From: an uncultured Prevotellaceae bacterium
GTDB taxonomy: Bacteria; Bacteroidota; Bacteroidia; Bacteroidales; Bacteroidaceae
Length of the DNA: 64,000 bases
NCBI GenBank assembly: GCA_900313615.1
Contig: OMRP01000013.1
Coordinates: 1-64,000 of the forward strand
Reading direction: 5' to 3'
Shown here: positions 18,601 to 28,367 of the stretch, piece by piece
Layout: each line of letters opens with the position of its first letter
How positions within the stretch are numbered: position 1 is the first letter of the stretch
The notes under the pieces: generated by a model
What the model saw: only the letters and a program-made list of their open reading frames with translations
Database searches by the model: none
Told to the model about the DNA's origin: nothing
Position numbers and translations under genes: made by a program

Positions 18601-18727
18601 CAGGAAACTCATCCTTGGGCATAAAATCCATGCCCACGATGCCGAAGACGAACAGGATACCCACCAACAGGATGGATATGGAGTAGTGTTCAAGCGGCCA
18701 TTTCAGCCAATTCATTTTTTCTTTCAT
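15605..18727 (-). CDS. RND-family efflux pump, inner-membrane permease
   Basis: 1040 residues, the usual RND length. The layout is a helix at 15-35 (ISILLVGILFVFGIVGMDFMP), a large periplasmic loop, helices from ~335, a second loop and C-terminal helices. TM4 carries GMVVDNAIVVIDG, the conserved Asp pair region of proton relay. It is driven by proton motive force and exports small molecules through the TolC partner. The start may be M1 or M5 (MNWLKW); there is no strong ribosome site to decide. The sequence is closer to the HAE1-like drug or lipid pumps than to metal exporters, but the substrate is unknown. Confidence 0.92.
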   Translation of the reverse strand: MKEKMNWLKWPLEHYSISILLVGILFVFGIVGMDFMPKDEFPAFTIRQGVVVAVYPGATTEEVEEQVAKPLERYLFTYQEVNRTKTTTTAQNGMCLVMVRLNDNVNNKDEVWSKIKHGLTLFKQTLPAGVLALVANDDFGNTSALLIAIESPERSYRELHDYSDRLGDQLRRIPSVANVRVYGEQKEQISLYVNRQRLEAYGIGQQMLLTQLQQQGLTTMSGSISNDDQQIPIHIEPTQRGEEEIANQIIFNDPVSGKVVRVCDVAQVVREYDTSGGFIEQDGHPCVLLSLEMTPGNNIVKYGEEVDEVLDDFRENIFPEDVNITRIADQPKVVSSSVSDFLRDLIISMVIIILVMMVLFPLRSAIVAAITIPLSTFISVGIMCMAGIELNTVTLAALIVVLGMVVDNAIVVIDGYLEYLGKGHEPKQAAIESARQYFMPMMLATLCICVIFFPLLLTMRGEFRDAIQAFPWTITINLMVSLFLAVTVIPFLEVLIIKPGKVKTGGNAITNWVQRTYNKVLDFTFGHPMLTIFGGIGLVLLSCLIVPTLKIRMFPYADRDQFAVEMFLPDGKGIDDTRQVADSMRLVLAKDERVTGVTSFVGCSSPRFMVCYAPQMAGKNYAQFIVNTTSQKATLELLAKYQPMWSEAFPDAYVKFKRLDYLSVPELEYRFYGEDLDSLHYAAEQLMARMREMPEVEWVHTDFLQPFPMVSVELDPVASAQLGISRTTAALSLATAANDLSVGSIWENDYQLPIVLKDSSKVAFSDIENLGLASPLTMIAGGVNGSTSSVPLRQVAKVQPKWSESRIMHRGGERCMTVTGEFAQGVYAAPVESHIADIMLNEVHIPEGVRAEVGGEVEYDAESFPQIFGGVAIAMVIIFFFLLFNFKKYGITSVCIAALGLMLPGALIGLGLMNRTLGLTSVMGVITLMGMIMRNEILIFEHAIDLLRGKRETLPTDEYNKAVRQAAYDAGKRRMVPIFLTTATTAVGVVPMIIAGSSFWMPVGVTIFAGGIGSLIMVVTMLPVIYWKVSLKGKKVKGKK

Positions 18728-18858
18728 ATTTTAATGGAGAAGCGGGGTAGACTAGGAGTTTGGGAGTTTTACAATATATTAAGGGGTGAGAGGTGAGGGG
18801 GTGAGAGAATAGTTGAGAGTTTAGAAGTTTGGACAATAGTCCGATAAGGAATTGTGAA
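18728..18858. repeat. degenerate short repeats between adaptor and pump genes
   Basis: 131 bp of words such as AGGAGTTTGGGAG, GAGAGGTGAGGGGGTGAGAG and GAATTGTGAATTATGAATTA. No hairpin with a T-run interrupts the operon. It belongs to the class of low-complexity spacers seen throughout the window. Confidence 0.5.
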
Positions 18859-19992
18859 TTATGAATTAAAAATTGTCCTAGTTCCCTCACTCAGTTTCTG
18901 GTAGCCTTCCACCACCACCTGCTGTCCCTCGGCAAGTCCGTCGGTGATGAACACGCGGTTGCCCTCAGTCTGTCCGATGGTCACCGTGGTGCGATGGGCC
19001 TTGTTTTGCTTGTCTATCGTCCACACGAAGAGTGAACCGTCGGCTCGGCGCTGCACAGCGGTCACTGGCAAGGTATAGGTGCTGCCATGTGTTGCCGCAT
19101 CAGCATTCGACTTATAACCCGTATACAAACTGACGTCAGCCACCATGCCCGGCAGCAGTTTGTGGTTGCCATTGGACACGTTGACACGGATGTCATAAGT
19201 ATGCGTCATTGCATCTGCCGCCACGCCTTTCTCAATTCTACCACCTGGCACTTGACAGCCCGCCGCCTCGACACGGATGAGCGACCGCGTGCCCTCGCTG
19301 ATGGCCGCCATCTCCGCCTCGGGCACCGATACCTTCACCTTTACCGTATTGATGTTAAGGATGGTGACCACCGCCTGTGAAGGCATGGCCGTCTCGCCCG
19401 CACTGACCTGCCTTTTGCCGATGATGCCACTCACCGGCGCTATCAGCCGCGTGTCAGCCAGGCTTTTGCGAGCAATACGTTCGGTGGCTGTAGCCGAGCG
19501 TACACTCGACTGTGCCGACTTGAGCATCGTCTCCGCCTGTCGCAGCTTTGTCTCCATCTCTATCCATTTGATTTCCGGCAACGAGCCATTGTCGTGGAGC
19601 AGTTTCATGCGGTCGTAGGCATCCTTGGCTTGGTCGTAGGTGCTCTGCGCCTGCGCCACCATGTCGTGAGCCTGACTGGTGGTGGCCTGTGCTGCCGTCA
19701 CCCCGTTGCTCATCGTCGTCGGGTCCATCTCGGCAAGGAGTTGACCACGCCCCACCGTCTGTCCTTCGTTGACAAAGATTCTGCGCACCACACCCATCGA
19801 TGTGAAACTGACCGCCGTAGCCTCGCTCTCTTCCACGATGCCCACATACGTCTGTCCCGCACCATCGAAGGAGGGTTTTATTACCTCGGTCTTCACCTTG
19901 ACAGGCGCCTTCTCTTTTTTCTCGCTTTTTTTGCCACAGGCGGTGATAACCATTACCGCCAACAGGGCAAGACAAATATTCGTTTTCATCAA
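18859..19992 (-). CDS. RND efflux periplasmic adaptor lipoprotein
   Basis: 377 residues. It has a lipoprotein signal (MVITACGKK, lipid-modified Cys ~19), a barrel-sandwich lipoyl-like half-motif (GVVRRIFVNEGQTVGRGQLLAEMDPT), a helical hairpin (~95-165, Ala/Gln-rich), then the second lipoyl half (RLIAPVSGIIGKRQVSAGE) and beta domains. It bridges pump and TolC channel. It is the first gene of the operon, divergent from the AraC-type regulator across a 183-bp region with symmetrical repeats. A second in-frame ATG one codon later is an equally good start. Confidence 0.9.
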   Translation of the reverse strand: MMKTNICLALLAVMVITACGKKSEKKEKAPVKVKTEVIKPSFDGAGQTYVGIVEESEATAVSFTSMGVVRRIFVNEGQTVGRGQLLAEMDPTTMSNGVTAAQATTSQAHDMVAQAQSTYDQAKDAYDRMKLLHDNGSLPEIKWIEMETKLRQAETMLKSAQSSVRSATATERIARKSLADTRLIAPVSGIIGKRQVSAGETAMPSQAVVTILNINTVKVKVSVPEAEMAAISEGTRSLIRVEAAGCQVPGGRIEKGVAADAMTHTYDIRVNVSNGNHKLLPGMVADVSLYTGYKSNADAATHGSTYTLPVTAVQRRADGSLFVWTIDKQNKAHRTTVTIGQTEGNRVFITDGLAEGQQVVVEGYQKLSEGTRTIFNS

Positions 19993-20012
19993 TTATTCTT
20001 CAAATATGTTTG

Positions 20013-20148
20013 CAAAGATGGGGAAAATTTTTCTATTTTTCATGTTCTATTTTGCCTTTTAAATTGCAAATTTTACCATCTTCGACAAAATAGAACATAA
20101 AATGCACGTTTTCGAACATCAAAATACCATTTTTTCTTTCCAAATTTG
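20013..20148. promoter_or_regulatory. divergent promoter/operator region of the efflux operon and its AraC regulator
   Basis: A 13-bp perfect inverted repeat (20042-20054 and 20086-20098, ATGTTCTATTTTG / CAAAATAGAACAT) and a third GAACAT at 20114-20119 lie between the genes. Each promoter has GAACAT exactly 21 bp before a -7 box of the same variant form: leftward GAACAT (20047-20042) before CATCTTTG (20020-20013), rightward GAACAT (20114-20119) before CAAATTTG (20141-20148). The rightward side has a second GAACAT 21 bp further up. These are probable binding sites of the AraC-type protein. Confidence 0.6.
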
Positions 20149-20175
20149 CATCGAACAATCCAAAAAAGGACATCT

Positions 20176-21087
20176 ATGAGCAATGACGACCCCCGTTTAA
20201 GTCAGATAGCAGACAATCCTTCTGTGGAAGCGGACGTGCAAGTGGGCTATTCGGATGAAGACATCATCCTGATAGACAATGTGCGGTTGTTGACTGACGC
20301 CGTACCCACCCGTCTGAACATGAATGCCGTGGTGTTTTGCACCAAGGGCAAGGCACAGGGAGACATGAACGGCCAACCCATCCGTCTGAGTGAAAACGAG
20401 CTACTCATCAGCCCTCCCAACGTGCTCATCAGCGATTTCATGCTCAGTCCCGACTTCGAGATGAAAGCCATTTTTGTGTCGAACCGCATGTTGCAACGTT
20501 TCCTGCGCGAGAAGATAAGTATCTGGACCGACATGCTCTACATTCACAAGTTGCATGTCATCACGTTGCGTGCCGTCGACATCGAGTTCCTCATCCGTTT
20601 CTACGAGTTGCTGGTCATGGTCATCAACAGCGACCTGGAGCATCTATACAAGACCGATGTTATCCACTCGCTGCTGCGCAGTGGTTTCCTCGCCTTGTGC
20701 GGTGTTCAGAAAACCACCTTGCTTACCCACAACAGTGCCGTGCCATCGCAGAAACACCATTCCGACCGTCTCTTCCAACGGTTCATCGAATTGCTGGGCA
20801 GCACCACCATCAAGCACCGCCCCGTGGAATCGTATGCCAATGAACTGTGCGTCACACCAAAATACCTTTCCACCATCTGCAAGAAATATTCGGGCAAGAC
20901 CGCCAACGCATGGATTACCGAGCACGTGATGGAAGACATCCGTTATTTCCTTGTCTCCACCGACCTGAGCATCAAGGAAATCTGTGTCCGCCTCGGATTT
21001 CCCAACACCTCGTTCTTCGGCAAATACGTCAAAGAACATTTCGGCATAACACCCTCACAACTGCGGATGACGAGTCTTGAGAGATGA
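20176..21087 (+). CDS. AraC-family transcriptional regulator
   Basis: 303 residues. Residues ~30-170 are a cupin-like sensing part (LRLSENELLISPPN-type segment). The C-terminal ~100 residues form the two helix-turn-helix AraC domain (YANELCVTPKYLSTICKKYSG and LSIKEICVRLGFPNTSFFGKY, ending GITPSQLRM). The start at 20176 follows an A-rich ribosome site ending AGGA (20163-20170), preferred over an ATG 30 bp upstream. It is divergent from the RND operon and probably controls it, and perhaps itself, through GAACAT sites. The inducer is unknown. Confidence 0.88.
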   Translation: MSNDDPRLSQIADNPSVEADVQVGYSDEDIILIDNVRLLTDAVPTRLNMNAVVFCTKGKAQGDMNGQPIRLSENELLISPPNVLISDFMLSPDFEMKAIFVSNRMLQRFLREKISIWTDMLYIHKLHVITLRAVDIEFLIRFYELLVMVINSDLEHLYKTDVIHSLLRSGFLALCGVQKTTLLTHNSAVPSQKHHSDRLFQRFIELLGSTTIKHRPVESYANELCVTPKYLSTICKKYSGKTANAWITEHVMEDIRYFLVSTDLSIKEICVRLGFPNTSFFGKYVKEHFGITPSQLRMTSLER

Positions 21088-21144
21088 GAAAACCAATTGG
21101 GGCGGGCACAATGCCCGCCCCAATACAAATAATGTTTGTTGCTG

Positions 21145-23034
21145 CTAGAACTCCACAATGAGCGTCTGACGGGGACGCAGGTTGAGGTCGTGGTCAAGGC
21201 GAACGTTACGGCCAGTGATGACATCTTTGGCGACGGTGGTGGTGCCAATGACCTCGGCGTAACGTTTCACGGGCATGGTGGCCGCCTGTGAGGTGCCATT
21301 GAGGATGGTGAGTACGGTGCGTCCGGCATAACGGCGGGCGATGACATAGATGCCATTATAGGGGATGAACTGCGTCTGTTGCCCTTTGATGATTACGTCG
21401 TTGCCCTGTCGCCAATGGAGCAGGCGACTGAGCCAGGTGAACATAGCGTTCTCCGCCTTCGTGCGTCCCTCCGCCGTGAAGGCATTGCGTTTGTCGCCAG
21501 GGAAGCCACCAGGAAAGTCTTTGCGCACATTGCCGTCGGTTACTTCCTTGGTACCATTCATGAGAATCTCCGTGCCATAATAGAGTTGCGGTGTACGGTT
21601 GATGGTGAGCAAGAGCGCCAATGCCTGTTTGAGAGCCAACGTGTCGCAGCCGTTGCCCAAGAAACGGTCGGTATCGTGGTTCTCGATGAACGCCATGACG
21701 CTTGAAGGGTTGGGATAGAGGTAGTCGTAGACCAAGCTGTTGTAGATTCGGTTGTAACCGTTCCACCACGGGTCCGTCTCCTCGTTCTTCGCAATCGACA
21801 GTTTCTCGAAGAAACTGAAGTCCATCACCGTCTTGAGATAACTCTCCTGGTCGGACAATTTGGAACCTTTTTGCCATGCCGCCGTATAGGCCGGTTCAGT
21901 AACCCATGTCTCACCAACGGTATTGAAATTGGGATATTCCTCGTCGAGTTCACGCATCCAGCGAGCCATACCCTGACGGTCGGCATAAGGATAGGTATCC
22001 ATGCGTATGCCGTCGATGCCCACCGTCTCAATCCACCATTTGCTGTTCTGGATAAGGTAGGTCATCACATGCGGATTGTGCTGGTTGAGGTCGGGCATCG
22101 TTGGCACGAACCATCCCTCGACCGTCTCACGCATATCCACCTTGGAGGCGTAGGGATCCATCACCGGCGTCAGTTTATAAGAGGTCTGTTGGAACCGTTC
22201 GTTTGTCTTGCCCTCGGGATTGCCTTCGAGCCACTCCGGCAGGTTAAACCAGTCCTTGGAAGGCATGTCAGCTACCCAGGGATGGTCGAAGCCACAGTGA
22301 TTGAATATCATGTCCATAACCACCTTCAATCCATGTTGATGTGCCTCTTTGATGAGTTGCTTATACTCATCGTTGGTGCCGAAACGAGGGTCGACGCGGT
22401 AATAGTTAGTCGTGGCATAGCCATGGTAGGTGCTGTAGCCATTATCCGTGTCGGGTGAGTCGTTCTCGAGCACGGGTGTGAACCACAGCGCCGTGACACC
22501 CAGTTCATTGAAATAGTCGAGGTGCTGACGCAGACCCTCGAGGTCGCCACCATGACGGAGCGACGGTTGCGAGCGGTCGTTCTTATAGGCACGCATACCC
22601 TTGATTTGGTCGTTTGCCGTGCTGCCGCTGGCGAAGCGGTCGGGCATGAGCATATAGAGCACATCGGCATTGGTGAAGCCCATACGACGGTCACCTGCCA
22701 TCTCACGATTGAGCAAAGGATAGGCTATTTTCTTGGTTTGTTTACCCACCTTGAACGTGAGGTTCATCGTGCCTGCCTGTGCACCGGATAGGTTGAGGTA
22801 GACGAGCAGGTAGTTGGGCGACTCAAGTCGTACAATGCTGTCGATGCGCACTCCGGGATAATCGGTACTGACGTCAGCATCCTTGATACCCTGGCCATAG
22901 ACCATCAACTGCAACGACGGATTCTTCATGCCGACAAACCAGTTGGCGGGTTCCACACGGTCTACTTTAACCGCTGCTTTCATCACGACATTCATACTTA
23001 ACAAAAAGCATATAAACAAACAAATTCTTTTCAT
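21145..23034 (-). CDS. susA: GH13 neopullulanase/cyclomaltodextrinase-type alpha-amylase (SusA-like)
   Basis: 629 residues with a hydrophobic N-terminal signal, so probably periplasmic. It has an N-terminal beta domain (~25-120), then the GH13 barrel: region I DMIFNHCG, nucleophile in GIRMDTYPY (Asp ~343), acid/base in VGETW (Glu ~374), transition-state Asp in ENHDTDRF (~453). This layout matches Bacteroides SusA, which cuts imported maltooligosaccharides to maltose and glucose. It is the last gene of the leftward malQ-susB-pulA-susA run, 114 bp after pulA. The spacer is a run of short direct repeats. Confidence 0.88.
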   Translation of the reverse strand: MKRICLFICFLLSMNVVMKAAVKVDRVEPANWFVGMKNPSLQLMVYGQGIKDADVSTDYPGVRIDSIVRLESPNYLLVYLNLSGAQAGTMNLTFKVGKQTKKIAYPLLNREMAGDRRMGFTNADVLYMLMPDRFASGSTANDQIKGMRAYKNDRSQPSLRHGGDLEGLRQHLDYFNELGVTALWFTPVLENDSPDTDNGYSTYHGYATTNYYRVDPRFGTNDEYKQLIKEAHQHGLKVVMDMIFNHCGFDHPWVADMPSKDWFNLPEWLEGNPEGKTNERFQQTSYKLTPVMDPYASKVDMRETVEGWFVPTMPDLNQHNPHVMTYLIQNSKWWIETVGIDGIRMDTYPYADRQGMARWMRELDEEYPNFNTVGETWVTEPAYTAAWQKGSKLSDQESYLKTVMDFSFFEKLSIAKNEETDPWWNGYNRIYNSLVYDYLYPNPSSVMAFIENHDTDRFLGNGCDTLALKQALALLLTINRTPQLYYGTEILMNGTKEVTDGNVRKDFPGGFPGDKRNAFTAEGRTKAENAMFTWLSRLLHWRQGNDVIIKGQQTQFIPYNGIYVIARRYAGRTVLTILNGTSQAATMPVKRYAEVIGTTTVAKDVITGRNVRLDHDLNLRPRQTLIVEF

Positions 23035-23042
23035 GGAAATAT

Positions 23043-23138
23043 GTTTAAAATGGAAGTTAAAGTGGAAGTAAAAATGGAAGTAAAAATGGGAAGTTAAAAT
23101 GGAAGTTAAAGTGGGAGTTAAAAGGGGAGTTAAAATGG
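23043..23138. repeat. short tandem repeats between pulA and susA
   Basis: About eight degenerate copies of a 10-14-bp word such as GGAAGTTAAAATG fill most of the 114-bp spacer. No promoter motif is seen, which fits co-transcription of the two genes. Confidence 0.7.
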
Positions 23139-23148
23139 ACGGAGGTTT

Positions 23149-25182
23149 TTATCTTTTCAAGATAAGTGCCGACTGTGCGGGAGCTTCCACCATGTGTCCT
23201 TCGAAGGTGCCGAGGCCCTGTTCGTCAATCTGACCGTCGCAGGCTACGATGGTGTAATGTCCTTCGGGGATGGACACCGCCCGCGACTCTTTGGAGCCGT
23301 TGAGGATAACGATGATATCTTTCCACACATCACCGCCCGCATGGTCCTTAAGACGGAAGGCTACTAGACAATCTTGCGAAGGCAGGAACTCCAGATGCTG
23401 TCGCACCTGGTCGGCATCTCCCAGTCGGAAGGCAGGATGGTGGGCACGTAGCGCGATGAGGTTGCGGTAGTAGTCGAACACCTGCGGATAACGCGTGAGG
23501 TTATCCCAGTCGAGGTGGTTGACACTGTCGGGCGACTCAAAACTGTTGTGTACCCCTTTCTTGTCGCGTAGCATCTCCTCGCCACTGAGCATGAAGGGCA
23601 CACCCTGTGAGGTGAACACCGCCGTCTGCGCCAATAGGTCGAGACGTATCAACTTATCGATGGAAATACCGGGAATACTCGTGCGCAGGCGGTCAACAAG
23701 ACACATATCGTCGTGACAACTCACGTAGGATATCATCTGCGTGGGTTGCACCGCCCACGGCTCATCGGAATAGTTCACCTTGGCATAGTCCACCTGCGGA
23801 TGGGCAATCATGCCCGCGATGCCCGCCTTTAGGCTCTCCTCCTCGCCAGCGATGCCCGCGAGGAACGCCCCTTTGGTGTCGTCGGAGAATGGTCCACGCA
23901 GCGCATCACGGATGTCATCAGAAAAGGCAGCGATACGTGGCAGATGCGGTATGTGCGCCTTGGTAGCCAATTGTTCAGCGGGATAAGCACAGGCGCCCGC
24001 ACTCCATCCCTCTCCATAGATGAAGATTGAAGGATCTATCTCGTCCACAGCCTGACGGATGGCGTTCATCGTCTCTATGTCATGTACACCCATGAGGTCG
24101 AAGCGGAACCCATCGATATGATATTCGTTAATCCAGTATTTCACCGACTCAATCATGAAACGACGCATCATCGGCTGTTCCGAAGCCGTTTCATTGCCGC
24201 AGCCCGAGCCGTTGGAGTATACCCCGTCGTCGATATTGGGTATTGACATGTTGACATGATGAACAGCCTCTCTCCTCGGATACTTTCCCTGTACGGTCTT
24301 ACGATAGTAATAGTCGGGATAAGTGCGTTGGAAATTGCTCCCCTCTATATTATACGTATGGTTGTACACCACATCGAGGATGACACGGATGCCTGCCTTG
24401 TGGAGAGCCTGCACCATCTGTTTGAACTCACGGATGCGACATGCGGGGTCGTAGGGATCAGTGCTGTAACTCCCCTCCGGTACATTGTAGTTGACAGGGT
24501 CATAGCCCCAGTTATACTGCGGCTGGTCAAGCTTCGTCTCGTCCACAGAACCGAAATCGTAGGAAGGCAGGATGTGGATGGCGTTCACACCGAGTTTCTT
24601 CAAGTGTTCGATGGCGCGTGGTTCGGTGAGTGCGAGGAATTTGCCGCGATGTTCAGGTGTTATGCCCGCCGATGGGTCGATGGAGAAATCGCGATGGTGC
24701 ATCTCGTAGATGACGAGGTCGGCAGGGGACTTTGTTTCCGGCCTGCGGTCGTTCTCCCACCCTACTGGATTGGTTTCCTCGAGGTCGATAATACATCCCC
24801 TTTTTCCGTTAATGTCCACAGCCTTGGCAAACACTCCAGGTGTTTCCCCATAAAATGTCTTAAATGTGGCAGGTATGCCAATACATGATATAGTCCATTT
24901 AGTATGGTCGGCCATATTAAAGGTATAATAATTGCCTTTCAGATTGCCCTTACATGTTTTTTCCCAATAGCCTTTCTCATTATATTTCATTTTACATGGA
25001 CGAAATGTTCCATTAGGATAATATATGGTCACTTTCACAGACTTCGCATCTTTTGGCGCAAAGAGTTTGAACGTCGTCTTCTCAGGTGTGTATGTCACCT
25101 CGTCAAAGGCGAAATCGGGTGTCTGGGCTTGTGCCATGGTTGTCATAGCGAGCAGAAGGATTAGATAAATTGATTTTTTCAT
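23149..25182 (-). CDS. pulA: type I pullulanase (GH13)
   Basis: 677 residues, signal peptide 1-19 (TMAQAQ). It has an N-terminal carbohydrate-binding beta domain (FKLFAPKDAKSVKV), the type I pullulanase signature YNWGYDP (~residue 224), then GH13 catalytic residues: FRFDLMG (Asp ~361), IYGEGWS (Glu ~390) and SCHDDM (Asp ~490). It removes alpha-1,6 branches from pullulan and branched maltooligosaccharides in the periplasm. In Bacteroides this enzyme is encoded away from sus; here it lies in the malQ-susB-pulA-susA run. Its start is separated from susB by the inserted DUF559 unit, which may weaken its transcription. Confidence 0.92.
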   Translation of the reverse strand: MKKSIYLILLLAMTTMAQAQTPDFAFDEVTYTPEKTTFKLFAPKDAKSVKVTIYYPNGTFRPCKMKYNEKGYWEKTCKGNLKGNYYTFNMADHTKWTISCIGIPATFKTFYGETPGVFAKAVDINGKRGCIIDLEETNPVGWENDRRPETKSPADLVIYEMHHRDFSIDPSAGITPEHRGKFLALTEPRAIEHLKKLGVNAIHILPSYDFGSVDETKLDQPQYNWGYDPVNYNVPEGSYSTDPYDPACRIREFKQMVQALHKAGIRVILDVVYNHTYNIEGSNFQRTYPDYYYRKTVQGKYPRREAVHHVNMSIPNIDDGVYSNGSGCGNETASEQPMMRRFMIESVKYWINEYHIDGFRFDLMGVHDIETMNAIRQAVDEIDPSIFIYGEGWSAGACAYPAEQLATKAHIPHLPRIAAFSDDIRDALRGPFSDDTKGAFLAGIAGEEESLKAGIAGMIAHPQVDYAKVNYSDEPWAVQPTQMISYVSCHDDMCLVDRLRTSIPGISIDKLIRLDLLAQTAVFTSQGVPFMLSGEEMLRDKKGVHNSFESPDSVNHLDWDNLTRYPQVFDYYRNLIALRAHHPAFRLGDADQVRQHLEFLPSQDCLVAFRLKDHAGGDVWKDIIVILNGSKESRAVSIPEGHYTIVACDGQIDEQGLGTFEGHMVEAPAQSALILKR

Positions 25183-25193
25183 GAATATAAAAG

Positions 25194-25268
25194 AGGTTGT
25201 GACATTATTTTACAAACCACCCCGGCCCCTCCTTTGGAAAAGGAGGGGAAAGGGTTACTCCTACTATG
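25194..25268 (+). repeat. palindromic repeat copy R2 (direct repeat of R4)
   Basis: About 75 bp nearly identical to 25819-25893: a GGTTG.GACATT.TTTTACAAACCACCCC block, a G-rich/C-rich palindrome (CCCCTCC, TTTGGAAAA, GGAGGGG) and a trailing ACTCCTACTA. It lies directly upstream of the pulA start codon, in its probable mRNA leader. Confidence 0.8.
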
Positions 25269-25276
25269 GATATAAA

Positions 25277-25330
25277 TTGGGATGAGGTAATGTGCTGGGA
25301 TGAGATAATATGCTGGGATGAGATAAAGAG
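25277..25330. repeat. 18-bp tandem repeat, three copies
   Basis: Units at 25277-25294, 25295-25312 and 25313-25330, close to CTGGGATGAGATAATATG. They lie between the R2 and R3 palindromes. Confidence 0.8.
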
Positions 25331-25370
25331 GCCGTAAAGTCGCATCAGAAAAGTGAGAGGCGGGGTAACC

Positions 25371-25413
25371 ACTCCCCTCCTTTTCCAAAGGAGGGGTGAG
25401 GGGTGGTTTGTCA
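25371..25413 (-). repeat. palindromic repeat copy R3, inverted end of the DUF559 unit
   Basis: On the minus strand it reads ACAAACCACCCC, then the CCCCTCC / GGAGGGG palindrome, like R4 on the plus strand. It begins 25 bp after the DUF559 stop codon. R3 and R4 are inverted and both have the ACAAACC end towards the gene. Confidence 0.8.
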
Positions 25414-25438
25414 AAAATGTTCGACCGCTATTCATCTC

Positions 25439-25810
25439 TTATTTCCTTTCTTCTGCAAACAACAAAATAGCATTGATTATAGCTTGGATGTCCTCTCTTA
25501 CAATGTAATTCTCAAACCGAAGTACTGATATCCCGTTTTCCTGAAGAAAAGCAGTCCTCTCCTCATCATGGTTGAAGGCTTGTTCCGAGTCATGCACTTC
25601 GCCATCCAGCTCTACACATAATTTCAGCTCTGGGCAATAGAAATCCATCACATACTGTCCCAATCCATGTTGGCGACGGAATTTATACCCTCCCACCTGA
25701 CCATTCTTCAAGTAACCCCAGAGTGTGATTTCGGCTGGGGTCAGGTTGTTCCGGAGATGTCTTCGGAAATCCTTTTGCGATTTGGGGTTAGACTTGGCTG
25801 ATGTATACAT
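25439..25810 (-). CDS. DUF559 endonuclease-like protein (PD-(D/E)XK fold)
   Basis: 123 residues, a small basic cytoplasmic protein of the DUF559 / very-short-patch-repair-like group. The core is FRRQHGLGQYVMDFYCPELKL then CVELDGEVHD: Asp56, Glu68 and Asp69 are candidate metal-binding residues. The N-terminus RRHLRNNLTPAEITLW is typical. The substrate is unknown for the family. It interrupts the starch operon between susB and pulA, is bracketed by ~43-bp inverted repeats (25371-25413 and 25837-25879), and its start codon lies 26 bp from R4. This looks like an inserted unit rather than an operon member. Confidence 0.85.
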   Translation of the reverse strand: MYTSAKSNPKSQKDFRRHLRNNLTPAEITLWGYLKNGQVGGYKFRRQHGLGQYVMDFYCPELKLCVELDGEVHDSEQAFNHDEERTAFLQENGISVLRFENYIVREDIQAIINAILLFAEERK

Positions 25811-25818
25811 GGGAAATA

Positions 25819-25893
25819 AGGTTGGGACATTGTTTTACAAACCACCCCTGCCCCTCCTTTGGAAAAGGAGGGGAGGAAGTCACTCCTACTACT
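25819..25893 (+). repeat. palindromic repeat copy R4, other end of the DUF559 unit
   Basis: It carries the same ~75-bp sequence as R2 (25194-25268) in the same orientation, and the palindromic part of R3 in inverted orientation. It sits just upstream of the DUF559 start codon, so it would be in the leader of that mRNA, and downstream of susB. Confidence 0.8.
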
Positions 25894-26025
25894 GACAGCA
25901 TAGTTACTCCTACTACTGACAGCATAGATACTCCTACTACTGACAGCATAGATACTCCTACTACTGACAGCATAGATAATCCTACGACGGACAGCATAAA
26001 TAATCCTACGACTGACAGCATACCT
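25882..26025. repeat. 24-bp tandem repeat, six copies
   Basis: Six head-to-tail units of ACTCCTACTACTGACAGCAT plus 4 bp. The first four are nearly identical and the last two diverged (AATCCTACGACG-type). The array runs to within 15 bp of the susB stop codon. Because 24 is divisible by three, it stays open in several frames, but no start, signal or conserved product is seen. Confidence 0.9.
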
Positions 26026-26039
26026 TGTCGCAGAACACG

Positions 26040-28319
<2,280 letters not shown>

Positions 28320-28367
28320 TTAGGAAATCCTAGGTTCCTAGTTTCTTCTTAGATAATCCTAGTAGGG

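Noticed and set aside
25882..26025. Possible CRISPR array
   Set aside because: The 24-bp units are head to tail with no spacers, and no cas gene is near.
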